The notes below the pieces were generated by a model, which was not told the DNA's origin, did no database searches, and was given only the letters and a program-made list of their open reading frames with translations. A stretch of DNA of 64,000 nt from Areca catechu (lineage: Eukaryota; Streptophyta; Magnoliopsida; Arecales; Arecaceae), in assembly GCA_021397845.1 (NCBI GenBank), contig CM038051.1, forward strand, positions 12,555,827 through 12,619,826, in the 5' to 3' direction. The number at the start of each line of letters is the position of its first letter. Within the stretch, counting starts at the first letter, position 1. A program made the translations under genes and the position numbers. Below, piece by piece: positions 13,502-24,406 of the stretch.

Positions 13502-15092
13502 TGTTGACCCCTGGAATGATTTTGATGATCATAAAATATTGGAGCATCTATATGTTACTAATTCTTTAATTACTTGAGAAGTTTTTGTAGGAAATTGGTT
13601 ACCTTTAGTTTAAATTGGTTTTCAAATTGATTGAGAGGTAATTCAATCATGTATGAACTTTTATGAACTTTAACTTGTAAAATCCATAATTTTGTCAATC
13701 TTGTAATCTTGTAAAAAGGGCTGTAAAATTGTAAAATTGAGAGTATGTAGATTAGCTCTTGTTTGATTCAAGTATTGAAGAGTTTTGGAGAAGTTTAAAG
13801 CATTAATTGAAGTTTTGGCAAGAGCTGACTCATGGACCAAGAGCCGACTCCTTGTGGCACGGCACGAAGAAATTTTAGAGTTTTAGTATCTCGAGCCGAC
13901 TCCTATCCAAGAGCTGACTCGTGGAAGAATACATGTTTCTGGAGTCTGAGATCTCAAGCCGACTCGAGCTCCAAGAGCCGACTCATCCAGAGTTATATTT
14001 TTTGGTGAACTGAGACTTTGAGTCGACTCTGCCCTGAAGAGCCGACTCTTGAAATTTTCTATTTTGAATTGATTGAAGGTAAGAGCCGACTCTAACAGAA
14101 ATTTGGTTTGGGCTGTCTGAGACTTTGAGCCGACTCGTGGATCTCGAGCCGACTCGAGTAGTCATTTTCTGCACTCCAACGGCTAGTTGCTGGAAGTGAT
14201 TTTTGAATTGAAATTTGTCTCCAACAGCTTTTTTATGAATCCCTAGGTCCTACAACGGTCATATCTTATGGAAAACTATAAAAAAGATTGCTTTTGAGGG
14301 ATTAAATAATTATTAGAGCATTATTATTGATTTATCTTAAGAAATTGAAGAGCCTTCAAGTCTTTCACCTATCTACTTCAAGAGCTTTCAAGTTAGGATT
14401 CAAAGCTTCACCAACTCCTCTTCATCATTGAATCCACTCATTGAAGAAGCAAAGAAGCCGCTTGAAGAGCATTAAAGAGCATTCAAAGCTAGGCTTCATC
14501 TTGATCTACATCGGCAATATTTAAACAAACTCGGTTTGTTGTAGTTGCTTGTTTATTTCTTTCTATCTTTGTTTTCTCTCTAAGAACAGCAAGGAGCTGT
14601 GTCTTTAGAGAGGGTTGAAGGTTTTTATGTGAGCCTTGTGAAAATCTAAGTTGAGTTCTTAGTGATCCCAATATAAAACCAAGTATTAGGATTTCTTTGG
14701 TGATCCCGTTCAAAACCAAAGGAGTTTGGGTTTCTTGGTGATCTCGATATAAAACCAAGTGTTAGGGTTTCTTTGGTGATCCCAGTAAAACTAAAGCGTA
14801 TAGGTTTAGATTGTGAGCCTGGTAAAACAACCCGATTGTATTCTGATTGGGGGATATAGTGGAAATCCCAAGTGGTGCTTGGGTAGTGGACATAGGAGCC
14901 GGTTGCTTCGAACCACTCTAAATTTTTTTGTGTTTGTGTGTGTGCATATCTTTAGCTTCTTGCATTTGTTTATTTACTTCCGCATTGCATATTGTACCAC
15001 AATACCAAAAGAATTTCAAAGTGCACATAATTATGAAAAGTTTTTTAATCCCAATTCACCCCCTCTTGGGAAGCCACCTGGGCAACAATATC
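13497..15092 (+). mobile_element. Solo LTR (Copia-like) with perfect 5-bp target duplication
   Basis: The LTR spans 13502-15087 (1586 bp). It starts TGTTGACCCC and ends GGGCAACA, so the termini are TGTTG...CAACA. It is bordered on both sides by ATATC (13497-13501 and 15088-15092). No second LTR, primer-binding site or coding region adjoins it, so it is a solo LTR left by LTR-LTR recombination. The 3' part has features I associate with Copia/Sirevirus-type LTRs: a stretch about 'TTGGTGATCCC', a GTGTTTGTGTG tract near 14930, and CACCCCCTCTTGGG just before the end. The family assignment is from memory; the structure is read directly. Confidence 0.85.
13825..14160 (+). repeat. Cluster of GAGCCGACTC motifs inside the solo LTR
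   Basis: About eleven copies of GAGCCGACTC or one-base variants (GAGCTGACTC, GAGTCGACTC, AAGCCGACTC) occur in 335 bp, often in pairs about 20 bp apart and at irregular longer spacing. The motif is itself nearly palindromic (GAG..CTC). The position, upstream of the likely LTR transcription start, would suit a reiterated protein-binding element. Confidence 0.8.
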
Positions 15093-15730
15093 TCTTCCCT
15101 TTCAGGTGTAAGGTACATACCTATAAATTGATTCTTCGGGACTCTCCAAAAGAAATTGGAAACAAGTTGAGAAAAGAACAAGGAAGCGAGGCAAAGTAGA
15201 ATTAAGAGACCTCTTCCTTCCTGAGAGCCCTTCCTTCCATCATGAGAAATCCTTTATCAAAGCACACCCTCAGCTCCATGACTCTAAAGGCATCCATTTA
15301 AGTGTTCATCAAGATATTTACAAGTCACTCTATATACTTTCCATATTCTACAAAGTACACTGGCTTCTGCAACTCTACTCATCGGAGTGCCATTCCTTTG
15401 AAAGTGGGCCTCATATGCACTTAAAGCTTCCTTTTTTACAAATCTCGTTCTATCTCCTTCATTCCTTCTTTGACTCCTTTTTCTCTACTATAAATTTTAG
15501 AGCGGACTCCAAGCCTTCTCTGTTTGTTTCTTCAAGAGATTGACTAAGATATCGGAGGATCAATGACCGAAAAATTTTTTCGATGTAAATCTCTTGATCT
15601 TCTCTATCTTGCAAAATCGATTCCTACCGATAGGATCTTGCAAAATTTGGCTACACGTCAGTAGCCATTTCAGTTCCAGTCCTATCCAGGCTGACCTTGA
15701 GATTTAGCACCACTTTCCGGAAGTGGCAAC
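15088..15730. mobile_element. Right part of the repeat interrupted by the solo LTR
   Basis: This is non-coding, moderately GC-rich sequence without recognisable protein similarity. A TATA-like CTATAAATTT lies near 15489 and is followed by a sequence that could be the transcribed part of an LTR. No matching ends were found, so its class is open. Confidence 0.35.
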
Positions 15731-15829
15731 ATAAATAATTTAAAATTTTAATTTTATATTATATAATATTATATATCAAAAAAATAATTCATGTTATCTA
15801 TAATCTACGGTCCATATTTATCTTTTAAG

Positions 15830-16675
15830 ATTGCCTATCAAATGTAACTTTAGATCCACCTATTTTGTACCGCGCCGTGACTCTAGGGTGAATGCCTTCA
15901 TTTGAGTGATGGGATGGTGAGGAAGTAAAAATAGTGTGCGGTCTTGGAAACCAGCAGAGATTGTGTTGGCGTCGAACCCCTTCTTCCGACTGGGTGGAGT
16001 TATTGATTTGCTGGACCGCTCCCTGATTCTCCTGCAAAACAGATCCCTTGCCGGAGGTGCTCCGGCCGGGGACACTCCGATGCCAAGTCAGTGGCGGGCT
16101 CTAGCCACATAATGGGGAAGGCGGAGAAGGGAAAAGCTCTGATATATTCAATGGTGTCCAGCCTCTTACCTCCAGTGCCCCCTCTAACCGTTACTTATAA
16201 GGAGTTATCCCGCCTACAGTTTTCTTTCTCCCTCCAGCAGTTACGACGGGGGAGTTATTTTCTTTCCCTTAATCAGGGATCGTGGATGATTATTGGGATG
16301 GTTCCAGTGGCCAGGCCAGGGGGCGCTGCCGCTGGAATCACGCGCCATGATCATGCCGGAGATAGTTGAGGATAACTGTTGCTTGCTATATTTTATAGAG
16401 ATTGGAGACAGATCGGATGTCGTGTCTTTGGCACGGATCATGGACTTTATCCTTGTCGTAGACCGAAGACTGTGTCTTCGGCGTAATCCGAAGATCATGT
16501 CATCGGAGATCGTACTCTGGTCCAGGTTGAAGACTTGATCTTCTGGAGCCAAGGACCTATCAAGAGCTTCCGTTTGCCCGTGGTGCTCACGGTTCGGAGG
16601 GAATGTCTTTGGCTGGTGGTCTTTGGCCGGTCAAATCGGCGGCCGGCTCGTGCTTGAGCTGGCATATCCCAACAG
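15830..16675 (-). mobile_element. Truncated LTR-like fragment related to the 42-50 kb element
   Basis: At 16025-16090 the order 'CTGCAAAACAGA', 'GGGGACACTCCGA', 'CAAGTCAGTGG' closely parallels 42300-42365 in the LTR of the gypsy/Tat-like element. The block ends in CATATCCCAACA near 16671, which would be an LTR start (TGTTGGG) on the minus strand. The other end and a target duplication could not be set, so this is a fragment or diverged solo LTR. ORFs across it look random. Confidence 0.5.
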
Positions 16676-16711
16676 ATTGTATCAAAAGAATATAGGTTTT
16701 ATGAAAAATAA

Positions 16712-17070
16712 TGATCAAATGTCCGGTGTTAGGTCAGATTTTTTTTTTAATGTTAAAAAAAAAAATTACGAAATTAGGTGTTACCATACATATTTACGGA
16801 TTTAGGTGTTTTTGGCTGACGTGGACAAGGTTAGCCAAAAACACCTACCACGTGGCACGGGTGCATGAAATCATCTTTCGAAAAGACAATTTCAGGTGAC
16901 TTGGCCCTCCCGCGAGCCACGTGCCCCCTGCCCCAACCGTCCCAGCAGCTGCCCCAGCCGCGACGCGTGGCGCAAGGAGAAATCGTCTTTTCTAAAGATG
17001 ATTTCTCCCCTGACCCATGGGAAAAGCTGTTAGAGAGAAATCGTCTTTTCTAAAGATGATTTCTCTTTTA
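16712..17070 (+). repeat. Left terminal inverted repeat of the MULE
   Basis: It pairs with 23580-24059. Shared blocks include an A/T-rich end, AAATTAGGTGT, GGATTTAGGT, TTTTTGGCTG, AACACCTACCACGTGGCACG, a CACGTGCC box and CGACGCGTGG. It contains three near-palindromes of about 27 bp of the form GAAATCnTC...GAnGATTTC, near 16867, 16979 and 17036. Confidence 0.85.
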
Positions 17071-18186
17071 GAAGGTTTTTTTTTTTGAGTTTTTTGTTGA
17101 TTAATTTTTTGTAATAAAAAAATATAATTTTAAGTATTTCATATTATAAAATATATTGGATAAATATTATTTTATATTTTTATATTAAAATTGAAAATAA
17201 TAAAAAATATTTTTTATACAAAATAAATGTAATATATATTAAGCAATATAATAAATTTATATATATTATGTTATTTAATTTAATATAATATATTTATGTT
17301 ATATGTAAATATATAATTTAAATATATAATATATTTCATATAAGTATATAAATATATTATGTATAAATATACTAAGTTTTATAATTATATTACCTTATAT
17401 TAAATATGATAAAGTATAATTTATTTTATATGATAAAATAAAAAATATAATATATAATATGTTATATTATATTGAGATTATAATATTATATTATATACTA
17501 CATAATATTATATTATATAGTAAAACTATGATGTAATAATTATTGTTTATATATTATATTGATAATTCTAATATAATGAATTTATATTATATATAAATAT
17601 ATAATGTATAAATATATTATATTAAAAATAATAAAATATAAAATATTTTTATTATAAACTATAATATTATAATATTATGTAATTAATCTCATAATATTAT
17701 ATTTTATAATGTAAAATAAAATAAAATAAAATAAAATGATATAATATAATATTATTCTGAATAGTATTGATATATTTTATTTTATTTTATTTGAAATATT
17801 AAAAACATATAACATTATAAAAATACAAAAATAAGTTTTTATCGAAAAATGAAATAAAAATATAAAAATAAATTTTTGTATTTTTCTATGGTCCAGTTTA
17901 TGAATATTTTTTTTAATAATACGAAATAAATTTAGAAATAATTATGCCGATAAATCCTAAACACGCGACTGGTGGCCGAACCCTACATGCCGGACGGACG
18001 ATAAGACCAATGGCAGGAGTGGGAGCCGGACTCTAGCCGTCGGATCGATGCTAAGACCGATGGCAGTAAGAGAGCCGGACCGGTATCACTGAGAAATGAT
18101 TGTATTACCAGATGAGAGATCATGAATGTTGTAATTAAATTTTATTTCAAAATATAGTTTTACAAATACCAAAAAAAAATAATATC
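17071..18186. other. AT-rich spacer inside the MULE
   Basis: Extremely AT-rich sequence (17090-17930) made mostly of TATA/ATAT permutations with no ORF. From about 17945 to 18100 it becomes GC-richer, with two related phrases, 'GGAGCCGGACTCTAGCC' near 18021 and 'AGAGCCGGACCGG' near 18069. No gene is seen. Confidence 0.7.
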
Positions 18187-19631
18187 CTAGGTCCCACATG
18201 GTGGCCGCCTCCTCTTGCGTTGAGGCTCAACACGATGAAGTGGAGGTACAACTTCAGCTGGCAGCTGATGCTCAATCATATGCTCCCCGACCTGGGATGC
18301 CTGATGCGACGAACCCTCACCATAAACTTGTCCTCCATGTCCGGAATAATCGTGCTGCGACATGTAGTCCGGTGCAGCGATAGTCTCAAAATGTGCAGCA
18401 ACAACATCAGTAGATGTGAAGTTCGGCATCGGATATGGAGATGTACTATAATGTCGAGTACCTCGTCTGTGTTGAAATGATGGAGGTGCTCCCGATGAAG
18501 ATCCATAGTGGTAAGGTGAAGGAATCTCGTACTCTCTGTCGGCCCCCTGATAAAACTCCCGTAATGGGACACGTGCATGCACACCAACAGTATGAATGAC
18601 AGAATGACAAACCTCCGTAATAGTCTGGGAGTTCATCGCTATGCAATCTAGATGAGCCAGCTGAAGTATCCGCGTGATGACACTGCTCTGTAAACTAAAA
18701 AATATTAAATAAATTTCAAAGAATAAATAATTTAATATGAATAAATAGCAAAACTTAAATTTCTTATCATATAATCATCAATCGTGCCAGGACGACCGAT
18801 GAATCGACACGTGATGCTACGGTACCACTGCATGTATAGATCGTAATAATCCATGATACCAGCATCTGGAGCACCATCTACAATATGATCCAGTCGACTC
18901 ATCCATAAATGAATAAACTCACGATGAGTGGCGGACCAGTCCTGATCGGGTCATTCTCTCGGATCCATGTGGTGTAGATCCGGACGTGTATCAACTAGCT
19001 CTGGCATGACCTGTCGAAATCCATACTGGCGCATCACTCTATCAGGCAAGTGCCACTCCACTATATGAAAACAAATAAGTGGCACTCGAGCACACCAGAT
19101 ATACTGCCAATCTAGACAGTAATCTGGTAACTATGCAAGTAGATCGACAGAATATGACTGCCATATCACCTGTTCATAAATAATTTAAAGCATAATTTAT
19201 TAAACGAAAACATGTAAGACTAATCAACCGTTTTAAAAAGAATAAGCACTAATGATTATCTCATCTAGTCTGAAGTGATCTATCAAGTAACGATAGGAGG
19301 AGACCACATGCGTCAGTACCTGGGTCACACAAAAAACGTTCCTCCATTTGCAAAAAAAAATATTAAATTTATTAAATAAGTCAGTAAATATCATACAGTA
19401 TGAAATTTAATATGAACAACGAACTCACCGCATCCCTAACAGACCCTGTGGTAAACCAGCACCATCATCATCAAAGTCGATCATCAGATCTGGAATCTGG
19501 CGCTGTAATCTATGTGGTGCAAGGATCGTGAATCTATCCCATGCCCACAACTGTAGCAGTAATAATGGACCAGCAATATCACTGGCATCTCTCCTGCTCG
19601 CCCTATACTCGGATATGTTAGTTGTCATCAT
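18187..19631 (-). pseudogene. Plant mobile domain (PMD, MAIN-like) gene fragment, captured and decayed
   Basis: Read on the minus strand, 19631-19429 encodes a YRASRRDAS...LLQLWAWDRF segment typical of the C-terminal half of PMD (MAIN/MAIL1-like) proteins, and ends at a clear donor (ATGCG|GTGAGT). Further exons follow near 19350-19265 (WRNVFCVTQVLTHV...), 19167-18770 (VIWQSYSVDLLA, VPLICFHIVEWHLPDRVMRQ, then MDYYDLYMQWYRS) and 18700-18187 (a low-complexity tail ending RKRRRPPCGT). The third exon has two in-frame stops, TAG after DLLA and TGA after DPRE. The N-terminal half of the PMD is absent. Retained introns show DNA-level capture, not an RNA copy. The first exon is fused in frame to the transposase upstream. 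Confidence 0.75.
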
Positions 19632-21528
19632 CCCATACCGTCGTCCATCATCATGTGACTATGTCCATTTCGATAAAGGAATTTTATTCAGCCACTGAAC
19701 AACTTCTGGATTAAATTTTTCAATGTTCGTCATATATTTATGAAATTTTCTAGGTTGTGATTGCATTCCAACTTTTTTCACTACATCCCTTAATTTGGAA
19801 TCACGGAATCTATTATTGAAATTACTTGCTACATGACGCAGGCAATATATATGATAAGCATTCGGTGGCTGCCAACCAAGATATTGATTCTGTACTGCAG
19901 CAAGAACACCAGCATGTCGATCAAAAATTAGACAAATTTTTTGACGTGATGTAACAAACTGTCTGATGCAAGCTAAGAACCAACCCCAGGTTTCAGCTGA
20001 CTCTTCATTAACAATAGCAAATGCAAGCGGAAATATCTGATTATTTCCATCTACAGCAGTTACAATCAATAGCTTCTCCTTGTACTTTCCGTACAGAAAG
20101 TAGCGTCAATACTTATAACCGGCCGACAGTACTTAAACCCTTCAACTGAGGGTCCAAAGGCCCAGAATATACGATCAAACTGAGCACAAGCTGGAATGCC
20201 GGTTGGGGTGTTGATAAATTTTACCTAGGAACCGGGATTAAAATGTTCTACTGCATGTAACCATTTCGAAAGTAATTCATATGACAAATCCCAATCACCG
20301 AATAACATTGCTATTGCCTTATGCTTTTGCTTGGCTTCCCATAATTTTCTATAACTTGGTGTATAATTATACTTGTTTTTAATCACTGCACCTAGTCCAG
20401 CAACGGCAATTGTAGGAACTTCTTTCACCAGGTCCCGTATTTCATTAGCAATTAATGTGGAGTCTAACCCAGAATGATCTTGAGACATCATTGCAGACAG
20501 GCATGTATGAGGACCAGTATATCGTGAGATCTCAAAGTAAGCATGACGCTTAATAGCCCTCACCATCCACTGACATCCCGAATCTCTGTTCTTACATTTT
20601 ACAAGCCATAGATTTGGATTAGACTCAATAACTTTGAATTCGTGATGTCTTTCAACAGAATACTACTTTACTGCAGTCTGTAATTCGGCCTTATCCATAA
20701 AACGAAGTCCTTTACGCAATTCCTCATCCCTTTGCCATATAATATTTTGTTCCTGAAATGAAGAATACATTGAAACATTGGCAGCATCCCAATCAATCTG
20801 GGTAAATGTTCTGGATGGAGCTTCAAATACAGAATAGTTTGAAACAGGTGTTCCCTCTAGACTTCGTACTGGGTTCGAAGTTCCGGCTTCATTACCTTCA
20901 TCAGGCAAATCATTTTCACATTCATCATCATTCTCATTAAAAAGTAGATTATCCAGATGCACAGTATCATTAGCAGCTGTGTATACCGATGCTTCTCTAA
21001 TATTAGTTTCAGGTACAGTACTGTCCATCATATGTAACCGAGATACTGGATAAATTGAACCAATATTTTCAAATTCAGTAGGTACCATGTTCGGAGTACA
21101 GTATGAAACATGTTCGGTTACATGGGTTATTGCTATATTTCGAACAGCTTCTTCATAGTCATCCCGAGAACAGACAGGTTCAGGAGCTTCTACAATTTGA
21201 ATATCTATGTATAACTCCGCACCCGATATACATTGATGTAAATTGATAGTTGAAAACATGATCTCCATTCTTCATCATCGGTCAGTGAAACGGGTTCATA
21301 CTTTACAGATGTCGACCGGACAACTTGGGGATATCTATAGATGATCAATATCTTCTTCCCAGTTCTATCAATATGCAGGACTCTACATATTTTGTTTTCC
21401 AGCTCTTAAAATGTCATACCAGAATATATTCTAATTGCCTTTTTCGGACCCTGGTTGTACTCAATCCCATTTGGTCCATTGATAATGCAACCATTAATAT
21501 AACATAATGTGATGATTGTTTCTCCCAT
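19632..21528 (-). pseudogene. MuDR-type MULE transposase, inactivated
   Basis: The reading starts at Met 21528 (MGETIITLCYING) with the N-terminal region usual for plant MULE transposases (INGPNG...GMTF, RYPQVV). It continues through a zinc-binding/MuDR region (20663-21268), a second segment (20225-20566) and the transposase domain (19659-20069), with the first acidic residue in SIDATF near 20095 and the second in IFDRHAG. Breaks seen: a TAA after GMTF near 21415, a frameshift near 21268, a TAG near 20661, a TAG near 20225, a one-base frameshift near 20098 and a TAG near 19658. The normal C-terminal part with the SWIM zinc finger is missing. The reading goes from TTNISE directly into PMD sequence. 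Confidence 0.85.
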
Positions 21529-22799
21529 TATACCCTACATATTTAACCAAGAAAATATATTTAGAAATATCCAATGCATCATATCATCAACTAATAGGTC
21601 ATAGATCCTATCCCATTCAAGAATTGCATTAATATTATAGATCACTTACAGCATTGAAATGATGTGCAATGAAGATCGAATAAAATTTTGGCAGCATTTT
21701 TTCTTAGTTCTCTATGTACAAATATTTATGTATGTGGAGAACAAAAGAAAAATACTGCACAAAATTTCATTCGAACTCCATTGTACATCATTTCATTGCT
21801 GTAAAGTGATCCGTAAAATTATTTGCAATTCCCAAATTGTTCACTTTGGACAATCAATTGATTAATATGCATAGATCTAAGATCCATACAAAATTAAAAA
21901 TAATGTATGGATACTATAATTTATGCATATTAATCAATTGACGGGTCTACGGTTCAATGCAATGCAATGCAAATTTTGTTAAACTAATTTTGGAATATCG
22001 GATTAGTAAACTATGAAATTATATACGAATTTTTTTTCCGATGTTTATATCATTATATAAAATTTTGTAATTAAACATGTATAAAATATTTTAAAATATT
22101 GATGTAAATTTAATAATCAACTCAAAATTTTAAAAAATATAGTCATAATTATTAATTAATTTTTTAATATGTATATTTATAACTTTAATTTTTATATGTA
22201 ATTATTATTTATTCTAGCATTATCAATAAATATATCTAAATACAAGACAATTTACTCTAATTTAACTTTAATTTATAACTTTAATTTTTATATTTAATCT
22301 TTATATTTAATTATTATTAGATTACTCTAATTTAATCATGATTAATGAAGACAATAAGTTACAATAAAAAAATTTTAAATTTTAATTTTATACAAGATAA
22401 TATACAACAAATTTATCTAAATATCATACAACAAATTCATACAAGGTAATTAAAAAAATTAACTTTATTTTTAATTCAAGATCATCTAAAAAATAAGTAA
22501 TTATTTATGACTTTAATTTTTATATTTTTTTATTATTTATTCTAGCATTATCAATAAATAATTTATTATGATTATAAAAATTAATAATAATATAATTAAA
22601 TAACTAATACAAATATTTAAACAACCAACATAATAAATCCTTAATATCTATACTTACAACTCTATTTTTTGAATTTAATTACTGTTTATTAGCATTATAT
22701 GTTATTTCTTAATATATTATCAATAACAATAACATAATTCAATTACTAATAATAATATTTAAATAATTAACATAAAAATAACATAATTAAATCTAAATC
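21529..22799. other. AT-rich non-coding part of the MULE
   Basis: No ORF with recognisable similarity. The sequence is strongly AT-rich and holds a short inverted repeat around 21850-21950 (TTAATATGCATA...TATGCATATTAATCAATTGA). If the transposase was once active, its promoter should lie just to the right of 21528. Confidence 0.6.
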
Positions 22800-23030
22800 A
22801 TAATTAAACAAACTTAACCATAATTAAATTTACAATATCATTAAACAATTTAATCAAGCAACATAATTCCAAAAAATTATAATTAAATAAATTTAATCAT
22901 AATTAAATTTATAATATAATCAAACAATTTAATCAAGCAATATAATTCCATAAAATTATAATCAAACAAATTTAATCATAAGTAAATTTACAATATAATT
23001 AAACAATTTAATCAAGCAACATAATTCCAA
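22800..23030. repeat. About 80-bp tandem repeat, three copies
   Basis: The phrase AATTTAATCAAGCAA recurs near 22847, 22926 and 23006, within copies that also share a CATAATTAAATTTA block. The period is 79-80 bp with slight divergence. Confidence 0.8.
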
Positions 23031-23339
23031 ATCAACTTTATATTCAACAAATTTAAATCTAAATCGTCTAACATAATTTTTTTAAAAAATATTTACATAA
23101 ATATAAATGCATCTAAACAAAATACCTGTAACATTATGGAAATGGAATGGATTGAATGGAGCCAAGTAGACCGGATCTAGCAATCCAAGCACAGATCTAG
23201 CAAAAAAAAAAAAGAACATAAATAAATAAATAAATTGAGATAAAAAAATACCTTGATTTGAATCGAACCGGGAACAAGCAGGGTCGAACTTCAACCGGTC
23301 GGAGACAAGGAGAGAAGTGGGCCAACGTGAAGGGAAAGA

Positions 23340-23560
23340 CAAAAAAAAAAAAAAATCCCTATCGCACGGGACCACAGGAGGCCAGAGGAGAACGAAACAA
23401 GAAGATAAGTGGGCCAACGGGGGACGAAGCAAAAAAAAATTCGCACGGGAGCGGAGGGGGGCCGGAGGAGAACGAAGCAAAAAAAAAAAAATTGCACGGG
23501 AGCGAAGGGGGACCGGAGGAGAACGAAGCAAAGATAACCAGAAAAAAAAAAAAAGCCTTT
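23340..23560. repeat. Purine-rich minisatellite next to the right MULE end
   Basis: Units of about 53-76 bp each contain GCACGGGAnC, a G/A-rich stretch, GGAGGAGAACGAAGCAA and an A run (starts near 23363, 23441 and 23494). ORFs on both strands here are repeat translations, not genes. Confidence 0.75.
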
Positions 23561-23579
23561 GGCCTCGAGCAGTAACGGG

Positions 23580-24059
23580 CGAGAATTCGTCTTTGCAAAA
23601 GACGATTTCAGCTCCTGAAATCATCTTTTACAAAGATGAGTTCATAACTCTGCCACGTGTCACACCAGCGGTCGATCCCTGCCACGTGTCGCATCGGGTA
23701 GCTGCCAGCATGGGAGAGAAATCATCTTTTCTAAAGACGATTTCTCAGTGAGAAATCATCTTTAAAAAAGACGATTTCTAGTTGCACCACGCGTCGCGAT
23801 GGGGACGGCGATTGGGAACGGCTGGAACAGGGTGGCACGTGGCCCATGGGAGGGTCAGCTCACCTGAAATCGTCTTTTCGTGAAATCGTCTTTCGAAAAG
23901 ATGATTTCAGGTGACCTGGCCTCCACTCGTGCCACGTGGTAGGTGTTTTTGACTGATCTTGTGCATGCCAGCCAAAAATACCTAAATCCATAAATAGATA
24001 TAATGACACCTAATTTCATAATTTTTTTTATTTTAATATTAAAAAAAATCGTTTGGTCA
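23580..24059 (-). repeat. Right terminal inverted repeat of the MULE
   Basis: It is the reverse complement of the left repeat with extra length. It contains at least five near-palindromes of the GAAATCnTC...GAnGATTTC type (near 23585, 23617, 23723, 23751 and 23870-23912), a CCACGTGTC pair at about 23651 and 23681, and the same CACGTGG and CGCGTCG boxes as the left repeat. The end reads CGTTTGGTCA. Confidence 0.85.
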
Positions 24060-24075
24060 CGTACGAGAAAAATAA

Positions 24076-24375
24076 AAAACTAATATTGTTGTATCATAGA
24101 AGGTACAGAATCTAGCATGCTATTCTAAGGTCAGTCTACGGCCCTGTTTTGCTGTGTCCGTCGTGTTTTGATTCTTTTGTTGAGGCACGAGCACGTTAGC
24201 GTTGCCATCTTCCTCTTGTCATTTCCAATACTCTCTTGTCTCTCTCCAGTCGGGATGTCATCTTCTTTCTCCTGCCCATCTTTTTAACTTTTACTCCTGC
24301 GACCCACACTTCGAATTAAATATGTTTTTATATTTTAATTTCCATGATGATAATGTTCGTTACTCTTTGCTTGGA

Positions 24376-24406
<31 letters not shown>

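Larger units (their letters stand above)
16712..24066 (-). mobile_element. Mutator-like element (MULE) with long terminal inverted repeats
   Basis: Long inverted repeats at about 16712-17070 and 23580-24059 enclose 6.5 kb that holds a MuDR-type transposase pseudogene and part of a PMD gene, both on the minus strand. The outermost ends align as TGATCAAATG (left) and TGACCAAACG (right, reverse complement). The left copy carries a 16-bp insertion just inside. A 9-bp direct repeat GAAAAATAA lies at 16703-16711 and 24067-24075. Nine bp is the usual Mutator target duplication, but the right copy sits 7 bp outside my TIR end and the sequence is simple, so it is a candidate only. The element cannot be autonomous. 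Confidence 0.8.

Noticed and set aside
23082..23751. A 180-aa hydrophobic ORF and opposing Lys-rich ORFs near the MULE right end
   Set aside because: They consist of minisatellite units and A/T runs, and cross into the terminal inverted repeat. No domain is seen.
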